Shown: positions 9,148 to 17,395 of the stretch, one piece after another
Position numbering within the stretch: position 1 is the first letter of the stretch
How the letters are laid out: every line of letters begins with the position of its first letter
Source: Streptomyces sp. AP-93
Lineage (GTDB): Bacteria; Actinomycetota; Actinomycetes; Streptomycetales; Streptomycetaceae
Assembly (NCBI RefSeq): GCF_022808175.1
Contig: NZ_JALGBX010000040.1
Coordinates: forward strand, 1 to 55,241
Length of the DNA stretch: 55,241 nucleotides
Direction: 5' to 3'
Notes under the pieces: generated by a model
Databases searched by the model: none
The model's input: the letters and a program-made list of their open reading frames with translations, nothing else
Told to the model about the DNA's origin: nothing
Translations under genes and position numbers: made by a program

Positions 9148-9660
9148 CTACTTCCCCTGTTCCTTCAGCGTGGGGCGGCCGGGCTGCTCGCCGCCGCGCT
9201 CCTTGATGTACGTCTCGGTCGGGACCATCACCTTGCGCCTGAAGACGCAGACGAGGGTGCCGTCCTGCTTGTAGCCCTTGGTCTCCACGTAGACGATGCC
9301 GCGGTCGTTCTTCGACTTCGACGGGGTCTTGTCCAGGACCGTGGTCTCGCCGTAGAGCGTGTCGCCGTGGAAGGTCGGCGCCACGTGCCGCAGCGACTCG
9401 ATCTCCAGGTTGGCGATGGCCTTGCCGGAGACGTCCGGCACCGACATGCCCAGCAGCAGGGAGTAGATGTAGTTGCCCACGACGACGTTCTTGCCGAAGT
9501 CGGTCGTGTTCTCCGCGTAGTTGCTGTCCATGTGGAGCGGGTGGTGGTTCATGGTCAGCAGGCAGAAGAGGTGGTCGTCGTACTCGGTGACCGTCTTTCC
9601 GGGCCAGTGCTTGTAGACCGCGCCGATCTCGAACTCTTCGTAGGTGCGTCCGAACTGCAT
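9148..9660 (-). CDS. MaoC-family hydratase, probable mesaconyl-CoA hydratase
   Basis: A 170-residue hotdog-fold MaoC-like enzyme. The hydratase motif (about residues 30-60) is seen as LTMNHHPLHMDSNYA, with the Asp/His pair of (R)-specific enoyl-CoA hydratases. Later the sequence LRHVAPTFHGDTLYGETTV is characteristic of mesaconyl-CoA/methylmalyl-CoA dehydratases. It should hydrate mesaconyl-CoA to beta-methylmalyl-CoA. It sits between the lyase gene (five-base gap) and the dehydrogenase gene (four-base gap), matching consecutive pathway steps. Confidence 0.88.
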   Translation of the reverse strand: MQFGRTYEEFEIGAVYKHWPGKTVTEYDDHLFCLLTMNHHPLHMDSNYAENTTDFGKNVVVGNYIYSLLLGMSVPDVSGKAIANLEIESLRHVAPTFHGDTLYGETTVLDKTPSKSKNDRGIVYVETKGYKQDGTLVCVFRRKVMVPTETYIKERGGEQPGRPTLKEQGK

Positions 9661-9665
9661 GTGGC

Positions 9666-10640
9666 TCAGGCCTCCGGGATCTCGAACTTGGTGGTGCGCT
9701 GCATGCCCGCGGCGCGGCCCTTGCCGGAGATGACCAGGGCCATCTTGCGGCTGGCCTCGTCGATCATCTCGTCGCCGAGCATCGCCGAGCCCTTCTTGCC
9801 GCCCGCCTCGGAGGTGCACCAGTCGTAGGCGTCGAGGATCAGCTCGGCGTGGTCGTAGTCCTCCTGGGAGGGGGAGAAGACCTCGTTGGCCGCGTCGACC
9901 TGGCCGGGGTGCAGCACCCACTTGCCGTCGAAGCCCAGGGCCGCCGCACGGCCGGCGACCTCGCGGTAGCCGTCGACGTTCTTGATCTGGAGGAAGGGGC
10001 CGTCGATCGCCTGGAGGTCGTGCATGCGGGCCGCCATCAGGATCCGCATCAGGATGTAGTGGTAGGCGTCCGCGCCGTAGCCGGGCGGCTGCATGCCCAC
10101 GACCAGGGACTTCATGTTGATGGAGGCCATGAAGTCGGCCGGCCCGAAGATGATCGTCTCCAGTCGCGGCGAGGCACCGGCGATCGCGTCGACGTTCACC
10201 AGGCCCTTGGCGTTCTCGATCTGCGCCTCGATGCCGATCTTGCCGACCTCGAAGCCCATCGTCTTCTCGATCTGCGTCAGCAGGAGGTCGAGCGCCACGA
10301 CCTGCTGGGCGTCCTGGACCTTCGGGAGCATGATGCAGTCGAGGTTCTGGCCGGCGCCCTCGACGACCGTGATCACATCGCGGTACGTCCAGTGCGTGGT
10401 CCAGTCGTTGACGCGCACCACGCGGGTCTTGCCGGTCCAGTCGCCCTGGTTCAGCGCGTCCACGATCGTGTGGCGGGCGCCCTCCTTGGCGAGCGGCGCG
10501 CAGGCGTCCTCCAGGTCCAGGAAGACCTGGTCGGCCGGCAGACCCTGGGCCTTCTCCAGGAACCGGGGGTTGGAACCCGGCACCGCGAGGCAGGAGCGGC
10601 GCGGCCGCAGCCGGTTGACCGGGGAAGAGGGCGTGGTCAT
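9666..10640 (-). CDS. CoA ester lyase, probable L-malyl-CoA/beta-methylmalyl-CoA lyase
   Basis: A 324-residue HpcH/HpaI (citrate-lyase beta-like) TIM-barrel enzyme. FLDLEDACAP carries the N-terminal acidic pair; IGIEAQIENAKGL and IIFGPADFMASI supply the Glu and Asp that bind Mg2+. It should cleave beta-methylmalyl-CoA to glyoxylate and propionyl-CoA, the exit step of the ethylmalonyl-CoA pathway. Its ATG overlaps the stop of the mutase gene by four bases, so the two are translationally coupled. Confidence 0.9.
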   Translation of the reverse strand: MTTPSSPVNRLRPRRSCLAVPGSNPRFLEKAQGLPADQVFLDLEDACAPLAKEGARHTIVDALNQGDWTGKTRVVRVNDWTTHWTYRDVITVVEGAGQNLDCIMLPKVQDAQQVVALDLLLTQIEKTMGFEVGKIGIEAQIENAKGLVNVDAIAGASPRLETIIFGPADFMASINMKSLVVGMQPPGYGADAYHYILMRILMAARMHDLQAIDGPFLQIKNVDGYREVAGRAAALGFDGKWVLHPGQVDAANEVFSPSQEDYDHAELILDAYDWCTSEAGGKKGSAMLGDEMIDEASRKMALVISGKGRAAGMQRTTKFEIPEA

Positions 10641-12742
10641 GCGGGGACCTCCGTGCTTGCGGTGATGTCTGTGATGGCGTTCTCGTCGGCGTAGTCGGCG
10701 TCGCCGAGCGGGTGGAGCTTGTTGGCTTTGCGGATCTCGTCGACGATACGGCCGATGATCTCCGTGATGCCGAAGTCCTTCGGGGTGAAGACCGCCGCCA
10801 CCCCGGCCTCCTTGAGCGCCACGGCGTCGGCATGGGGAATGATGCCGCCGAGCACGACGGGGATGTCACCCGCCCCCGCCGCGCGCAGGCGTTCCAGCAC
10901 GTCCGGGACGAGCGCGCTGTGCGAGCCGGACAGGATGGACAGTCCCACGCAGTGCACGTCCTCGGCCAGGGCCGCCGAGGAAATCTCCTCGGGGGTCAGC
11001 CGGATGCCCTGGTAGACCACCTCGAAGCCGGCGTCGCGGGCCCGTACGGCGATCTGCTCGGCGCCGTTGGAGTGCCCGTCCAGGCCGGGCTTGCCGACCA
11101 GCAGGCGCAGCCGGCCGGAGCCCAGCTCGTCGGCCGTACGGGAGACCTTCGCGCGGACGAGGGCCATGGGGGTGCCCTCCTCGGCGGTCACGGCCACCGG
11201 GGCCGAGGAGACCCCGGTCGGAGCCCGGAACTCGCCGAACACCTCGCGCAGCGCGCCCGCCCACTCGCCGGTGGTGACACCGGCGCGGGCGCACTCCAAG
11301 GTGGCCTCCATCAGGTTCTCGTCCCCCGCGGCGGCCTCCTTCAGCCGGTCCAGGGCCTGCATGACCGTCGGGAAGACGAACGGGTCGCCGCCCCCTTGCC
11401 GGTCCGAGGACTCCTGGCGCTCGCCCTTCCAGCGGCCGATGCGCTCGACGGTCTGCGCCTCCAGGGCCCCGTCCACCGTCATGATGGCGCCGTCGAGGTC
11501 CGCGGTGAGCGGGTTCTCCTCGGTCTGCTGGAAGCAGTTGACGCCGACGATCTTGTCCTGGCCGTCCTCGATCCGGGCCCGCCGCGCGGCGTGCGAGGAG
11601 ACCAGCTCACCCTTGAGGTACCCGGACTCGACGGCCGCCATCGCGCCGCCCATCTCCTGGATCCGGTCGATCTCGGCCAGGCACTCGGCCACCAGGGACT
11701 CGACCTTGGCCTCGATCACGTGCGAGCCGGCGAAGATGTCCTCGTACTCCAGCAGGTCGCTCTCGTGGGCCAGGACCTGCTGGATGCGCAGCGACCACTG
11801 CTGGTCCCAGGGCCGGGGCAGGCCCAGCGCCTCGTTCCAGGCCGGCAGCTGCACGGCGCGGGCGCGGGCGTCCTTGGAGAGCGTGACGGCGAGCATCTCC
11901 AGCACGATCCGCTGGACGTTGTTCTCCGGCTGCGCCTCGGTCAGGCCGAGGGAGTTGACCTGGACCCCGTACCGGAAGCGGCGCTGCTTGTCGTTCTCGA
12001 TGCCGTAGCGCTCACGGGTTACCTGGTCCCAGATGCGGCCGAAGGCGCGCATCTTGCACATCTCCTCGATGAAGCGGACGCCCGCGTTCACGAAGAAGGA
12101 GATCCGGGCGACGACCTCGCCGAACCGCTCGGGCGGGACCTGGCCCGAGTCGCGCACCGAGTCCAGGACCGCGATGGCCGTGGACATCGCGTACGAGATC
12201 TCCTGGACGGGGGTGGCTCCGGCCTCCTGCAGGTGGTAGCTGCAGATGTTGATCGGGTTCCACTTCGGGATGTGGTTGACCGTGTACGCGATCATGTCCG
12301 TCGTCAGGCGGAGCGAGGGCCCGGGCGGGAAGACGTGCGTCCCGCGCGAGAGGTACTCCTTGACGATGTCGTTCTGGGTGGTGCCCTGGAGCTGAGCGAT
12401 GTCCGCGCCCTGCTCCTCGGCGGCCACCTGATAGAGCGCCAGCAGCCACATGGCGGTGGCGTTGATCGTCATCGAGGTGTTCATCTGTTCCAGGGGGATG
12501 TCCTGGAACAGCCGCCGCATGTCGCCCAGGTGGGAGACCGGGACCCCGACCCGGCCGACCTCGCCGCGGGCGAGGATGTGGTCGGGGTCGTAGCCGGTCT
12601 GCGTCGGCAGGTCGAACGCGACCGACAGGCCGGTCTGGCCCTTGGCGAGGTTGCGGCGGTACAGCTCGTTGGACGCCTCGGCCGTGGAGTGGCCGGCGTA
12701 CGTCCGCATGAGCCACGGACGGTCCTTCTGGCGCTCTGTCAT
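10637..12742 (-). CDS. ecm: Ethylmalonyl-CoA mutase (adenosylcobalamin-dependent)
   Basis: A 701-residue single-chain acyl-CoA mutase. The substrate barrel holds the N-terminal half (RTYAGHSTAEASNELYRRN onward). The C-terminal cobalamin domain has the base-off motif GLDGHSNGAEQIA (D-x-H-x-x-G) and the nucleotide loop regions GLSILSGSH and VVLGGIIP. It rearranges ethylmalonyl-CoA to methylsuccinyl-CoA. The family includes methylmalonyl- and isobutyryl-CoA mutases; the single-subunit layout and position directly after ccr favour the ethylmalonyl-CoA enzyme (meaA-like). It starts 31 bases after the ccr stop. Confidence 0.92.
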   Translation of the reverse strand: MTERQKDRPWLMRTYAGHSTAEASNELYRRNLAKGQTGLSVAFDLPTQTGYDPDHILARGEVGRVGVPVSHLGDMRRLFQDIPLEQMNTSMTINATAMWLLALYQVAAEEQGADIAQLQGTTQNDIVKEYLSRGTHVFPPGPSLRLTTDMIAYTVNHIPKWNPINICSYHLQEAGATPVQEISYAMSTAIAVLDSVRDSGQVPPERFGEVVARISFFVNAGVRFIEEMCKMRAFGRIWDQVTRERYGIENDKQRRFRYGVQVNSLGLTEAQPENNVQRIVLEMLAVTLSKDARARAVQLPAWNEALGLPRPWDQQWSLRIQQVLAHESDLLEYEDIFAGSHVIEAKVESLVAECLAEIDRIQEMGGAMAAVESGYLKGELVSSHAARRARIEDGQDKIVGVNCFQQTEENPLTADLDGAIMTVDGALEAQTVERIGRWKGERQESSDRQGGGDPFVFPTVMQALDRLKEAAAGDENLMEATLECARAGVTTGEWAGALREVFGEFRAPTGVSSAPVAVTAEEGTPMALVRAKVSRTADELGSGRLRLLVGKPGLDGHSNGAEQIAVRARDAGFEVVYQGIRLTPEEISSAALAEDVHCVGLSILSGSHSALVPDVLERLRAAGAGDIPVVLGGIIPHADAVALKEAGVAAVFTPKDFGITEIIGRIVDEIRKANKLHPLGDADYADENAITDITASTEVPA

Positions 12743-12773
12743 CTCAGGCTGTCCCTTTGGCCTTTGAGGCGTC

Positions 12774-14111
12774 TCAGATGTTGCGGAAGCGGTTGATCGC
12801 GTCGAGGTGCGTCGCGCGCATCTCGTGGTCCCGGACGCCGAGGCCTTCCTCGGGGGCCAGGCAGAGCACGCCGACCTTGCCCTGGTGGAGGTTGCGGTGG
12901 ACGTCGTAGGCGGCCTGGCCGGTCTCTTCCAGGGAGTAGACCCGCGACAGGGTGGGGTGGATCTTGCCCTTCGAGATCAGGCGGTTGGCCTCCCAGGCCT
13001 CGCGGTAGTTCGCGAAGTGGGAGCCGATGATCTTCTTGAGGGACATCCACAGGTAGCGGTTGTCGTACTCGTGCATGTAGCCCGAGGTCGAGGCGCAGGT
13101 GGTGATGGTGCCGCCCTTGCGGGTGACGTAGACGCTCGCGCCGAAGGTCTCGCGGCCGGGGTGCTCGAAGACGATGTCGATGTCCTCGCCGCCGGTCAGC
13201 TCGCGGATGCGCTTGCCGAAGCGCTTCCACTCCTTCGGGTCCTGGGTGTGCTCGTCCTTCCAGAACGTGTAGCCCTCGGCGTTGCGGTCGATGACCGCGG
13301 TCGCGCCCATCGCCCGGCAGATGTCGGCCTTCTCCGGGGAGGAGACCACGCAGATCGGGTTGGCGCCGCCGGCCAGCGCGAACTGGGTGGCGTACGAGCC
13401 GAGCCCGCCGCTGGCGCCCCAGATCAGGACGTTGTCGCCCTGCTTCATGCCGGCGCCGTTGCGGGAGACCAGCTGGCGGTACGCGGTGGAGTTGACCAGG
13501 CCGGGGGAGGCGGCCTCCTCCCAGCTGAGGTGGTCGGGCTTGGGCATCAGCTGGTTCGACTTGACGAGTGCTATCTCCGCCAGGCCGCCGAAGTTGGTCT
13601 CGAAGCCCCAGATGCGCTGCTCGGGGTCGAGCATCGTGTCGTTGTGGCCGTCGGAGGACTCCAGCTCGACCGACAGGCAGTGTGCGACGACCTCGTCGCC
13701 CGGCTTCCAGGCGTTCACGCCGGGGCCGGTGCGCAGGACGACGCCCGCGAGGTCCGAGCCGATGATGTGGTACGGCAGGTCGTGGCGCTTGGTGAGCTCC
13801 GAGAGGCGCCCGTAGCGCTCCAGGAAGCTGAAGGTGGAGACCGGCTCGAAGATCGAGGTCCACACGGAGTTGTAGTTGACCGAGGACGCCATGACGGCGA
13901 CCAGGGCCTCGCCCGGGCCCAGCTCCGGGAGCGGGACCTCGTCGAGGTGCAGGGACTTGCGGGGGTCCTTCTCGCGGGTGGTGAGCCCGGCGAACATCTC
14001 CGCCTCGTCCTTGTGCACGGTGATCGCGCGGTACGAGTCGGGGAGCGGCAGGGCAGCGAAGTCGGCGGCCGTCGCGGCCTGCGACTGGATCGCGTCCAGG
14101 ATGTCCTTCAC
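12774..14111 (-). CDS. ccr: Crotonyl-CoA carboxylase/reductase
   Basis: A 445-residue medium-chain dehydrogenase/reductase. It reductively carboxylates crotonyl-CoA to ethylmalonyl-CoA with NADPH, the committed step of the pathway, and can also supply ethylmalonyl-CoA extender units for polyketides. The NADPH-binding segment VLIWGASGGLGSYATQFALAG and the family sequences SSVNYNSVWTSIFEP and VFEHPGRETFG are visible. GTG 14111 is the start: GGAGG lies eight bases upstream and the family N-terminus (KDILDAIQSQ) begins there. Longer in-frame starts run into the leader. First gene of the five-gene run. Confidence 0.95.
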   Translation of the reverse strand: MKDILDAIQSQAATAADFAALPLPDSYRAITVHKDEAEMFAGLTTREKDPRKSLHLDEVPLPELGPGEALVAVMASSVNYNSVWTSIFEPVSTFSFLERYGRLSELTKRHDLPYHIIGSDLAGVVLRTGPGVNAWKPGDEVVAHCLSVELESSDGHNDTMLDPEQRIWGFETNFGGLAEIALVKSNQLMPKPDHLSWEEAASPGLVNSTAYRQLVSRNGAGMKQGDNVLIWGASGGLGSYATQFALAGGANPICVVSSPEKADICRAMGATAVIDRNAEGYTFWKDEHTQDPKEWKRFGKRIRELTGGEDIDIVFEHPGRETFGASVYVTRKGGTITTCASTSGYMHEYDNRYLWMSLKKIIGSHFANYREAWEANRLISKGKIHPTLSRVYSLEETGQAAYDVHRNLHQGKVGVLCLAPEEGLGVRDHEMRATHLDAINRFRNI

Positions 14112-14344
14112 GGTGTTGCCTCCGGCCGTGCGCTGATGAGGGTGCGCTGAGGGAAACGGGGTGCGTTGAGCTGCTGAATGGCGAAGCGGTGTGGTGAGCG
14201 GTGCTGCTCGGGGCGCCGTCGATTCGGCTGGGGTGGAGCTGCGCGGTGCCTGTGGTGGGGCGGTGCGGGGGCCTGGTGACGCAGGCATCCGGGGCGCGTT
14301 CCGTGCCGAGTGGGCTGGACCGCGGGGACATCCGGACGAGATTC

Positions 14345-14373
14345 AACGTATGGCACCCCGTGTCACTCAGCAA
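14345..14373 (-). promoter_or_regulatory. Candidate ccr promoter
   Basis: On the minus strand TTGCTG (-35, 14373-14368) and TACGTT (-10, 14350-14345) are separated by exactly 17 bases, a good fit to the main vegetative promoter. Transcription would begin near 14338, leaving a leader of about 225 nt before the GTG of ccr. This is prediction by eye. Confidence 0.55.
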
Positions 14374-14386
14374 GGCACCGCGTGCC
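14352..14386. promoter_or_regulatory. Paired GGCAC palindromes over the ccr promoter
   Basis: GGCACCGCGTGCC (14374-14386) abuts the -35 box and GGCACCCCGTGTC (14352-14364) fills the spacer between -35 and -10. The copies are 22 bp apart, about two helical turns, and identical at 11 of 13 positions. Their placement suggests operators at which a repressor would block polymerase. The neighbouring TetR protein is the obvious but unproven candidate. Confidence 0.5.
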
Positions 14387-14429
14387 AAAACTTTCTCTCA
14401 TTTGCCGATTGACCTGCACGGATGAGCGA

Positions 14430-14439
14430 TGATCGATCA
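14430..14439. promoter_or_regulatory. TGATCGATCA palindrome upstream of ccr
   Basis: A perfect 10-bp palindrome 57 bases upstream of the proposed ccr -35 box. The core ATCGATCA recurs as an overlapping array (17731-17751) upstream of the 3-hydroxybutyryl-CoA dehydrogenase gene. The shared motif could mark common control of the pathway genes; it may equally be chance. Confidence 0.35.
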
Positions 14440-14476
14440 GAGTTACCCGCGAGTAGGGGCAACTCGGACAAACGAA

Positions 14477-14507
14477 AGCGGCCGCCCCCGGAACGGGAGC
14501 GGCCGCT
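14477..14507 (-). terminator. Rho-independent terminator of the TetR gene
   Basis: AGCGGCCGC and GCGGCCGCT form a perfect 9-bp stem with further inner pairing (CCCG/CGGG) around a GAA loop. On the minus strand it is followed by a T-rich TTTCGTTT tail, and it lies 29 bases past the TetR stop. It insulates the regulator from the downstream ccr promoter. Confidence 0.75.
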
Positions 14508-14535
14508 GTGACGCGTGTCGCCTACGTGTCGTCGC

Positions 14536-15369
14536 CTACTTGTTTCTGAGCGCCTCTTCGATGGTCCGCATGACCTCGTCCAGCGGGGCGTCCGTACGGG
14601 CCACCGCCACCAGTACCTCGCCCTGCGTACGCACCGTGGCGGGCGCGGTGGCGGGCTCCGGCGCCGGCGCCGGAGCCGAGCTCAGCGTGCGCCCCGCGCC
14701 GATCCCGGAACCGAAGGTCTTGCGCACGATCGAGAAGGCGTGGTCCAGCTGCGCCTCCACGTCGCCCTGGCCGCCCGCCCGCAGCCAGCGCCGCAGCACG
14801 TGGTTGTGGGCCGTGACCACCGCCGAGGCGGCGACCTCCGCCAGCAGCGGGTCGTCGTTGCCGTCGTGGTGGTCGGTCTCGTCGAAATGGGCCAGCAGGT
14901 AGCGGGTGAACAGCCGCTCGTAGCGGGCGACCGAGGCGATCTCCCGCTCCCGCAGCGCCGGCACCTCGCGCGTGAGCCGGTAGCGCTCCACCGACACCGC
15001 CGGCGAGGCGGCGTACATCTTCATGACTTCCTTGATCCCCCGGCACACCGTGTCGAGCGGGTGCTCGTGCGCCGGGGCCACGTCGAGGACGGCCTCGGCG
15101 CGGGTCAGGGTGTCGTCGTGGTCCGGGAAGATCGCCTCTTCCTTGGACCGGAAGTGCCGGAAGAAGGTCCGGCGCGCGACCCCGGCCACCGAGGCGATCT
15201 CGTCGACCGTCGTGGCCTCGTACCCCTTGTTCGCGAAGAGCTCCATGGCGGCCGCCGCGAGCTCGCGGCGCATCTTGAGCCGCTGCGCGGCCGCCTTGGT
15301 ACCGGCCGGGGTCTCCGGGGCATCGGAGACCGCGGAGGCGCGGGGTGAGGTCTTGGCGGGCTGGGACAT
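14536..15369 (-). CDS. TetR/AcrR-family transcriptional regulator
   Basis: A 277-residue regulator. The N-terminal helix-turn-helix is clear: AAAAMELFANKGYEATTV followed by DEIASVAGVARRTFFRHFRS. The ligand domain follows (about 100-225). The tail is Ala/Pro-rich (SAPAPAPEPATAPA), then a conserved amphipathic end. ATG 15369 is used; ATG 15387 in the same frame is an alternative. It sits between the 3-hydroxybutyryl-CoA dehydrogenase gene and the ccr run, all on one strand, and is a likely regulator of both. It ends in its own terminator. Confidence 0.9.
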   Translation of the reverse strand: MSQPAKTSPRASAVSDAPETPAGTKAAAQRLKMRRELAAAAMELFANKGYEATTVDEIASVAGVARRTFFRHFRSKEEAIFPDHDDTLTRAEAVLDVAPAHEHPLDTVCRGIKEVMKMYAASPAVSVERYRLTREVPALREREIASVARYERLFTRYLLAHFDETDHHDGNDDPLLAEVAASAVVTAHNHVLRRWLRAGGQGDVEAQLDHAFSIVRKTFGSGIGAGRTLSSAPAPAPEPATAPATVRTQGEVLVAVARTDAPLDEVMRTIEEALRNK

Positions 15370-15445
15370 AGAGCGAAAGTACTTCATTCGTGCGGGAGAG
15401 CGCTCCCGAGGGGGGTGGGACGGGAATGGATGCGGGGGAGGGCCG

Positions 15446-15463
15446 GCACTGGGCACACAGTGC
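15446..15463. promoter_or_regulatory. GCACTG-N6-CAGTGC inverted repeat upstream of the TetR gene
   Basis: A perfect 6-bp inverted repeat with a 6-bp spacer, 59-77 bases upstream of the two possible TetR starts. Its size suits a TetR dimer, and it could be the autoregulatory operator. A second, imperfect palindrome around GAGCGCTC lies at about 15390-15407. Confidence 0.45.
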
Positions 15464-15556
15464 TCTTCGGGAGGGTTCGTCCGCCGTGAGGGTCCGGCGG
15501 ACCCGAGCAGCCCTCCCCACGCATCCTGCTCGTGGGGCTCCTGCGCCTGCCGCGGA

Positions 15557-17395
15557 TTACCGGCGGGGGGCGTACTCACGGAATCCGCGGCCGGTCTTCC
15601 GGCCCAGGCAGCCCGCCGCGACCAGGTGCTCCAGCAGCGGGGACGGGGCCAGGCCCGGGTCGCGGAACTCCTTGTGCAGGACCTGCTCGATGGCCAGCGA
15701 CACGTCCAGGCCGACCACGTCGAGGAGCTCGAAGGGCCCCATCGGGTAGCCGCCGCCCAGCTTCATCGCCGCGTCGATGTCGTCGATGCCGGCGTAGTGC
15801 TGCTCGACCATCTTGATCGCGTTGTTGAGGTACGGGAACAGCAGCGCGTTCACGATGAAGCCGGCCCGGTCCCCGCAGTCGACCGCGTGCTTGCGCACCT
15901 GCCCGCAGATCCCGCGGACCGTGGCGTGCACGTCGTCGGCGGTCAGGACGGTCCGGACCACCTCGACCAGCTTCATCGCCGGGGCCGGGTTGAAGAAGTG
16001 CATGCCGATCACGTCCTCGGGCCGCGAGGTCGCGCGGGCGATCGCGATCACCGGGAGCGAGGAGGTCGTGGTGGCGAGCACCGCACCGGGCTTGCAGGCC
16101 TTGTCCAGCGCCCGGAACAGCTCCTGCTTCACCGCCAGGTCCTCGGCGACGGCCTCCACGGCCAGGTCCACGTCGGCGAAGGCGTCCAGCGAGCCCGCCG
16201 CCGTGATCCGGCCCACCGTGGCGGCGGCGGCCTCGGCCGTCAGCCGGCCCCGGTCCACGGCGCGCTTGAGGGACTTGGCCGTAGCGGCCTTCGCCGCGTC
16301 CGCCTTCTCCTGGCTGCGGGCCGCCAGCACCACGGGGAAGCCGGCCTGCGCGAAGACCTGCGCGATCCCGCTCGCCATCGTGCCCGAGCCGGCCACGCCG
16401 ACCGAGTTCACCGGACGGCTCGCCCGGACCAGCTCCCCGTCCGGCGGGGTCTGCAGGTCACGGACGACGACCTGGCTGCCCGGGGCCTCGTACGTGTAGA
16501 AGCCGCGCCCGGACTTCTGTCCGGTCAGGCCCGCCTCGGCGAGGTGGCCGAGGATCGGGGCCGGGGCGTGCAGCCGGTCGCCCGAAGCCGTGTACATGGC
16601 CTCCAGGACCGTGCGGGCGGTGTCCACGCCGATCAGGTCGAGCAGCGCGAGCGGGCCCATCGGCAGGCCGCAGCCCAGCCGCATCGCCGCGTCGATGTCC
16701 TCGCGGGAGGCGTACTTCGCCTCGTACATGGCGGCGGCCTGGTTGAGGTAGCCGAACAGCAGGCCGTCGGCGACGAAGCCCGGCCGGTCACCGACCGCGA
16801 CGGGCTCCTTGCCGAGCTCGCGGGCCAGCGTGGTGACCGCCTCGACGGCCGGCGGGGCCGTCAGCACGCTGGAGACGACCTCGACCAGCTTCATCGCCGG
16901 GACCGGGTTGAAGAAGTGCAGGCCGACCACGCGCTCCGGGCGCTGGGACTCGGCGGCCATCCGCGTCACGGACAGGGCGTTGGTGCCGGTGGCCAGGATC
17001 GCGGTGGGCCGGACGATCGCGTCGAGCTCGCGGAAGATCCGCTGCTTGAGCTCGTAGGACTCCGGGACCACCTCGATGACGAGGTCGGCGTCGGCTGCGG
17101 CGCCCAGCTCGGAGAAGGTGCGGAAGCGGGCGAGCGCCGCCTCGCGCTCCTGCTCGGTGAGCTGCTCCCGCGCCACCGAGCGGGCGGTGGACGCCGCGAG
17201 GGCCGCGGTGGCCCGGCGGGCGGCGGCCTCGCTGACGTCGATGCCGATGACCTCGCGGCCGGCCCGGGCGAGGACCTCGGCGATGCCGGAGCCCATCGTG
17301 CCGAGACCGACGACGGCGATCGTCTGCAGGGCGGGACGGACGGGCTGGGAGGAGGGGGAGGGGGAGGGCTGACCGGACGTGGACGGAAGGTCCAT
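15557..17395 (-). CDS. 3-hydroxyacyl-CoA dehydrogenase with internal duplication (probable 3-hydroxybutyryl-CoA dehydrogenase)
   Basis: A 612-residue protein made of two complete 3-hydroxyacyl-CoA dehydrogenase units. Unit 1 (about 23-305) has the NAD motif VVGLGTMGSG and the catalytic block VGLHFFNPVPAMKLVEVV. Unit 2 (about 320-605) has VAGSGTMASG and IGMHFFNPAPAMKLVEVV. Each ends in a G-x-K-[ST]-GRGF segment. The fusion would mimic the usual homodimer. It interconverts acetoacetyl-CoA and 3-hydroxybutyryl-CoA upstream of crotonyl-CoA, fitting the pathway genes nearby. ATG 17395 is chosen because the frame upstream is low-complexity and GGAG lies eight bases before it. Confidence 0.9.
   Translation of the reverse strand: MDLPSTSGQPSPSPSSQPVRPALQTIAVVGLGTMGSGIAEVLARAGREVIGIDVSEAAARRATAALAASTARSVAREQLTEQEREAALARFRTFSELGAAADADLVIEVVPESYELKQRIFRELDAIVRPTAILATGTNALSVTRMAAESQRPERVVGLHFFNPVPAMKLVEVVSSVLTAPPAVEAVTTLARELGKEPVAVGDRPGFVADGLLFGYLNQAAAMYEAKYASREDIDAAMRLGCGLPMGPLALLDLIGVDTARTVLEAMYTASGDRLHAPAPILGHLAEAGLTGQKSGRGFYTYEAPGSQVVVRDLQTPPDGELVRASRPVNSVGVAGSGTMASGIAQVFAQAGFPVVLAARSQEKADAAKAATAKSLKRAVDRGRLTAEAAAATVGRITAAGSLDAFADVDLAVEAVAEDLAVKQELFRALDKACKPGAVLATTTSSLPVIAIARATSRPEDVIGMHFFNPAPAMKLVEVVRTVLTADDVHATVRGICGQVRKHAVDCGDRAGFIVNALLFPYLNNAIKMVEQHYAGIDDIDAAMKLGGGYPMGPFELLDVVGLDVSLAIEQVLHKEFRDPGLAPSPLLEHLVAAGCLGRKTGRGFREYAPRR

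Noticed and set aside
14112..14338. Cobalamin riboswitch in the ccr leader
   Set aside because: The conserved B12-box was not seen in either strand.
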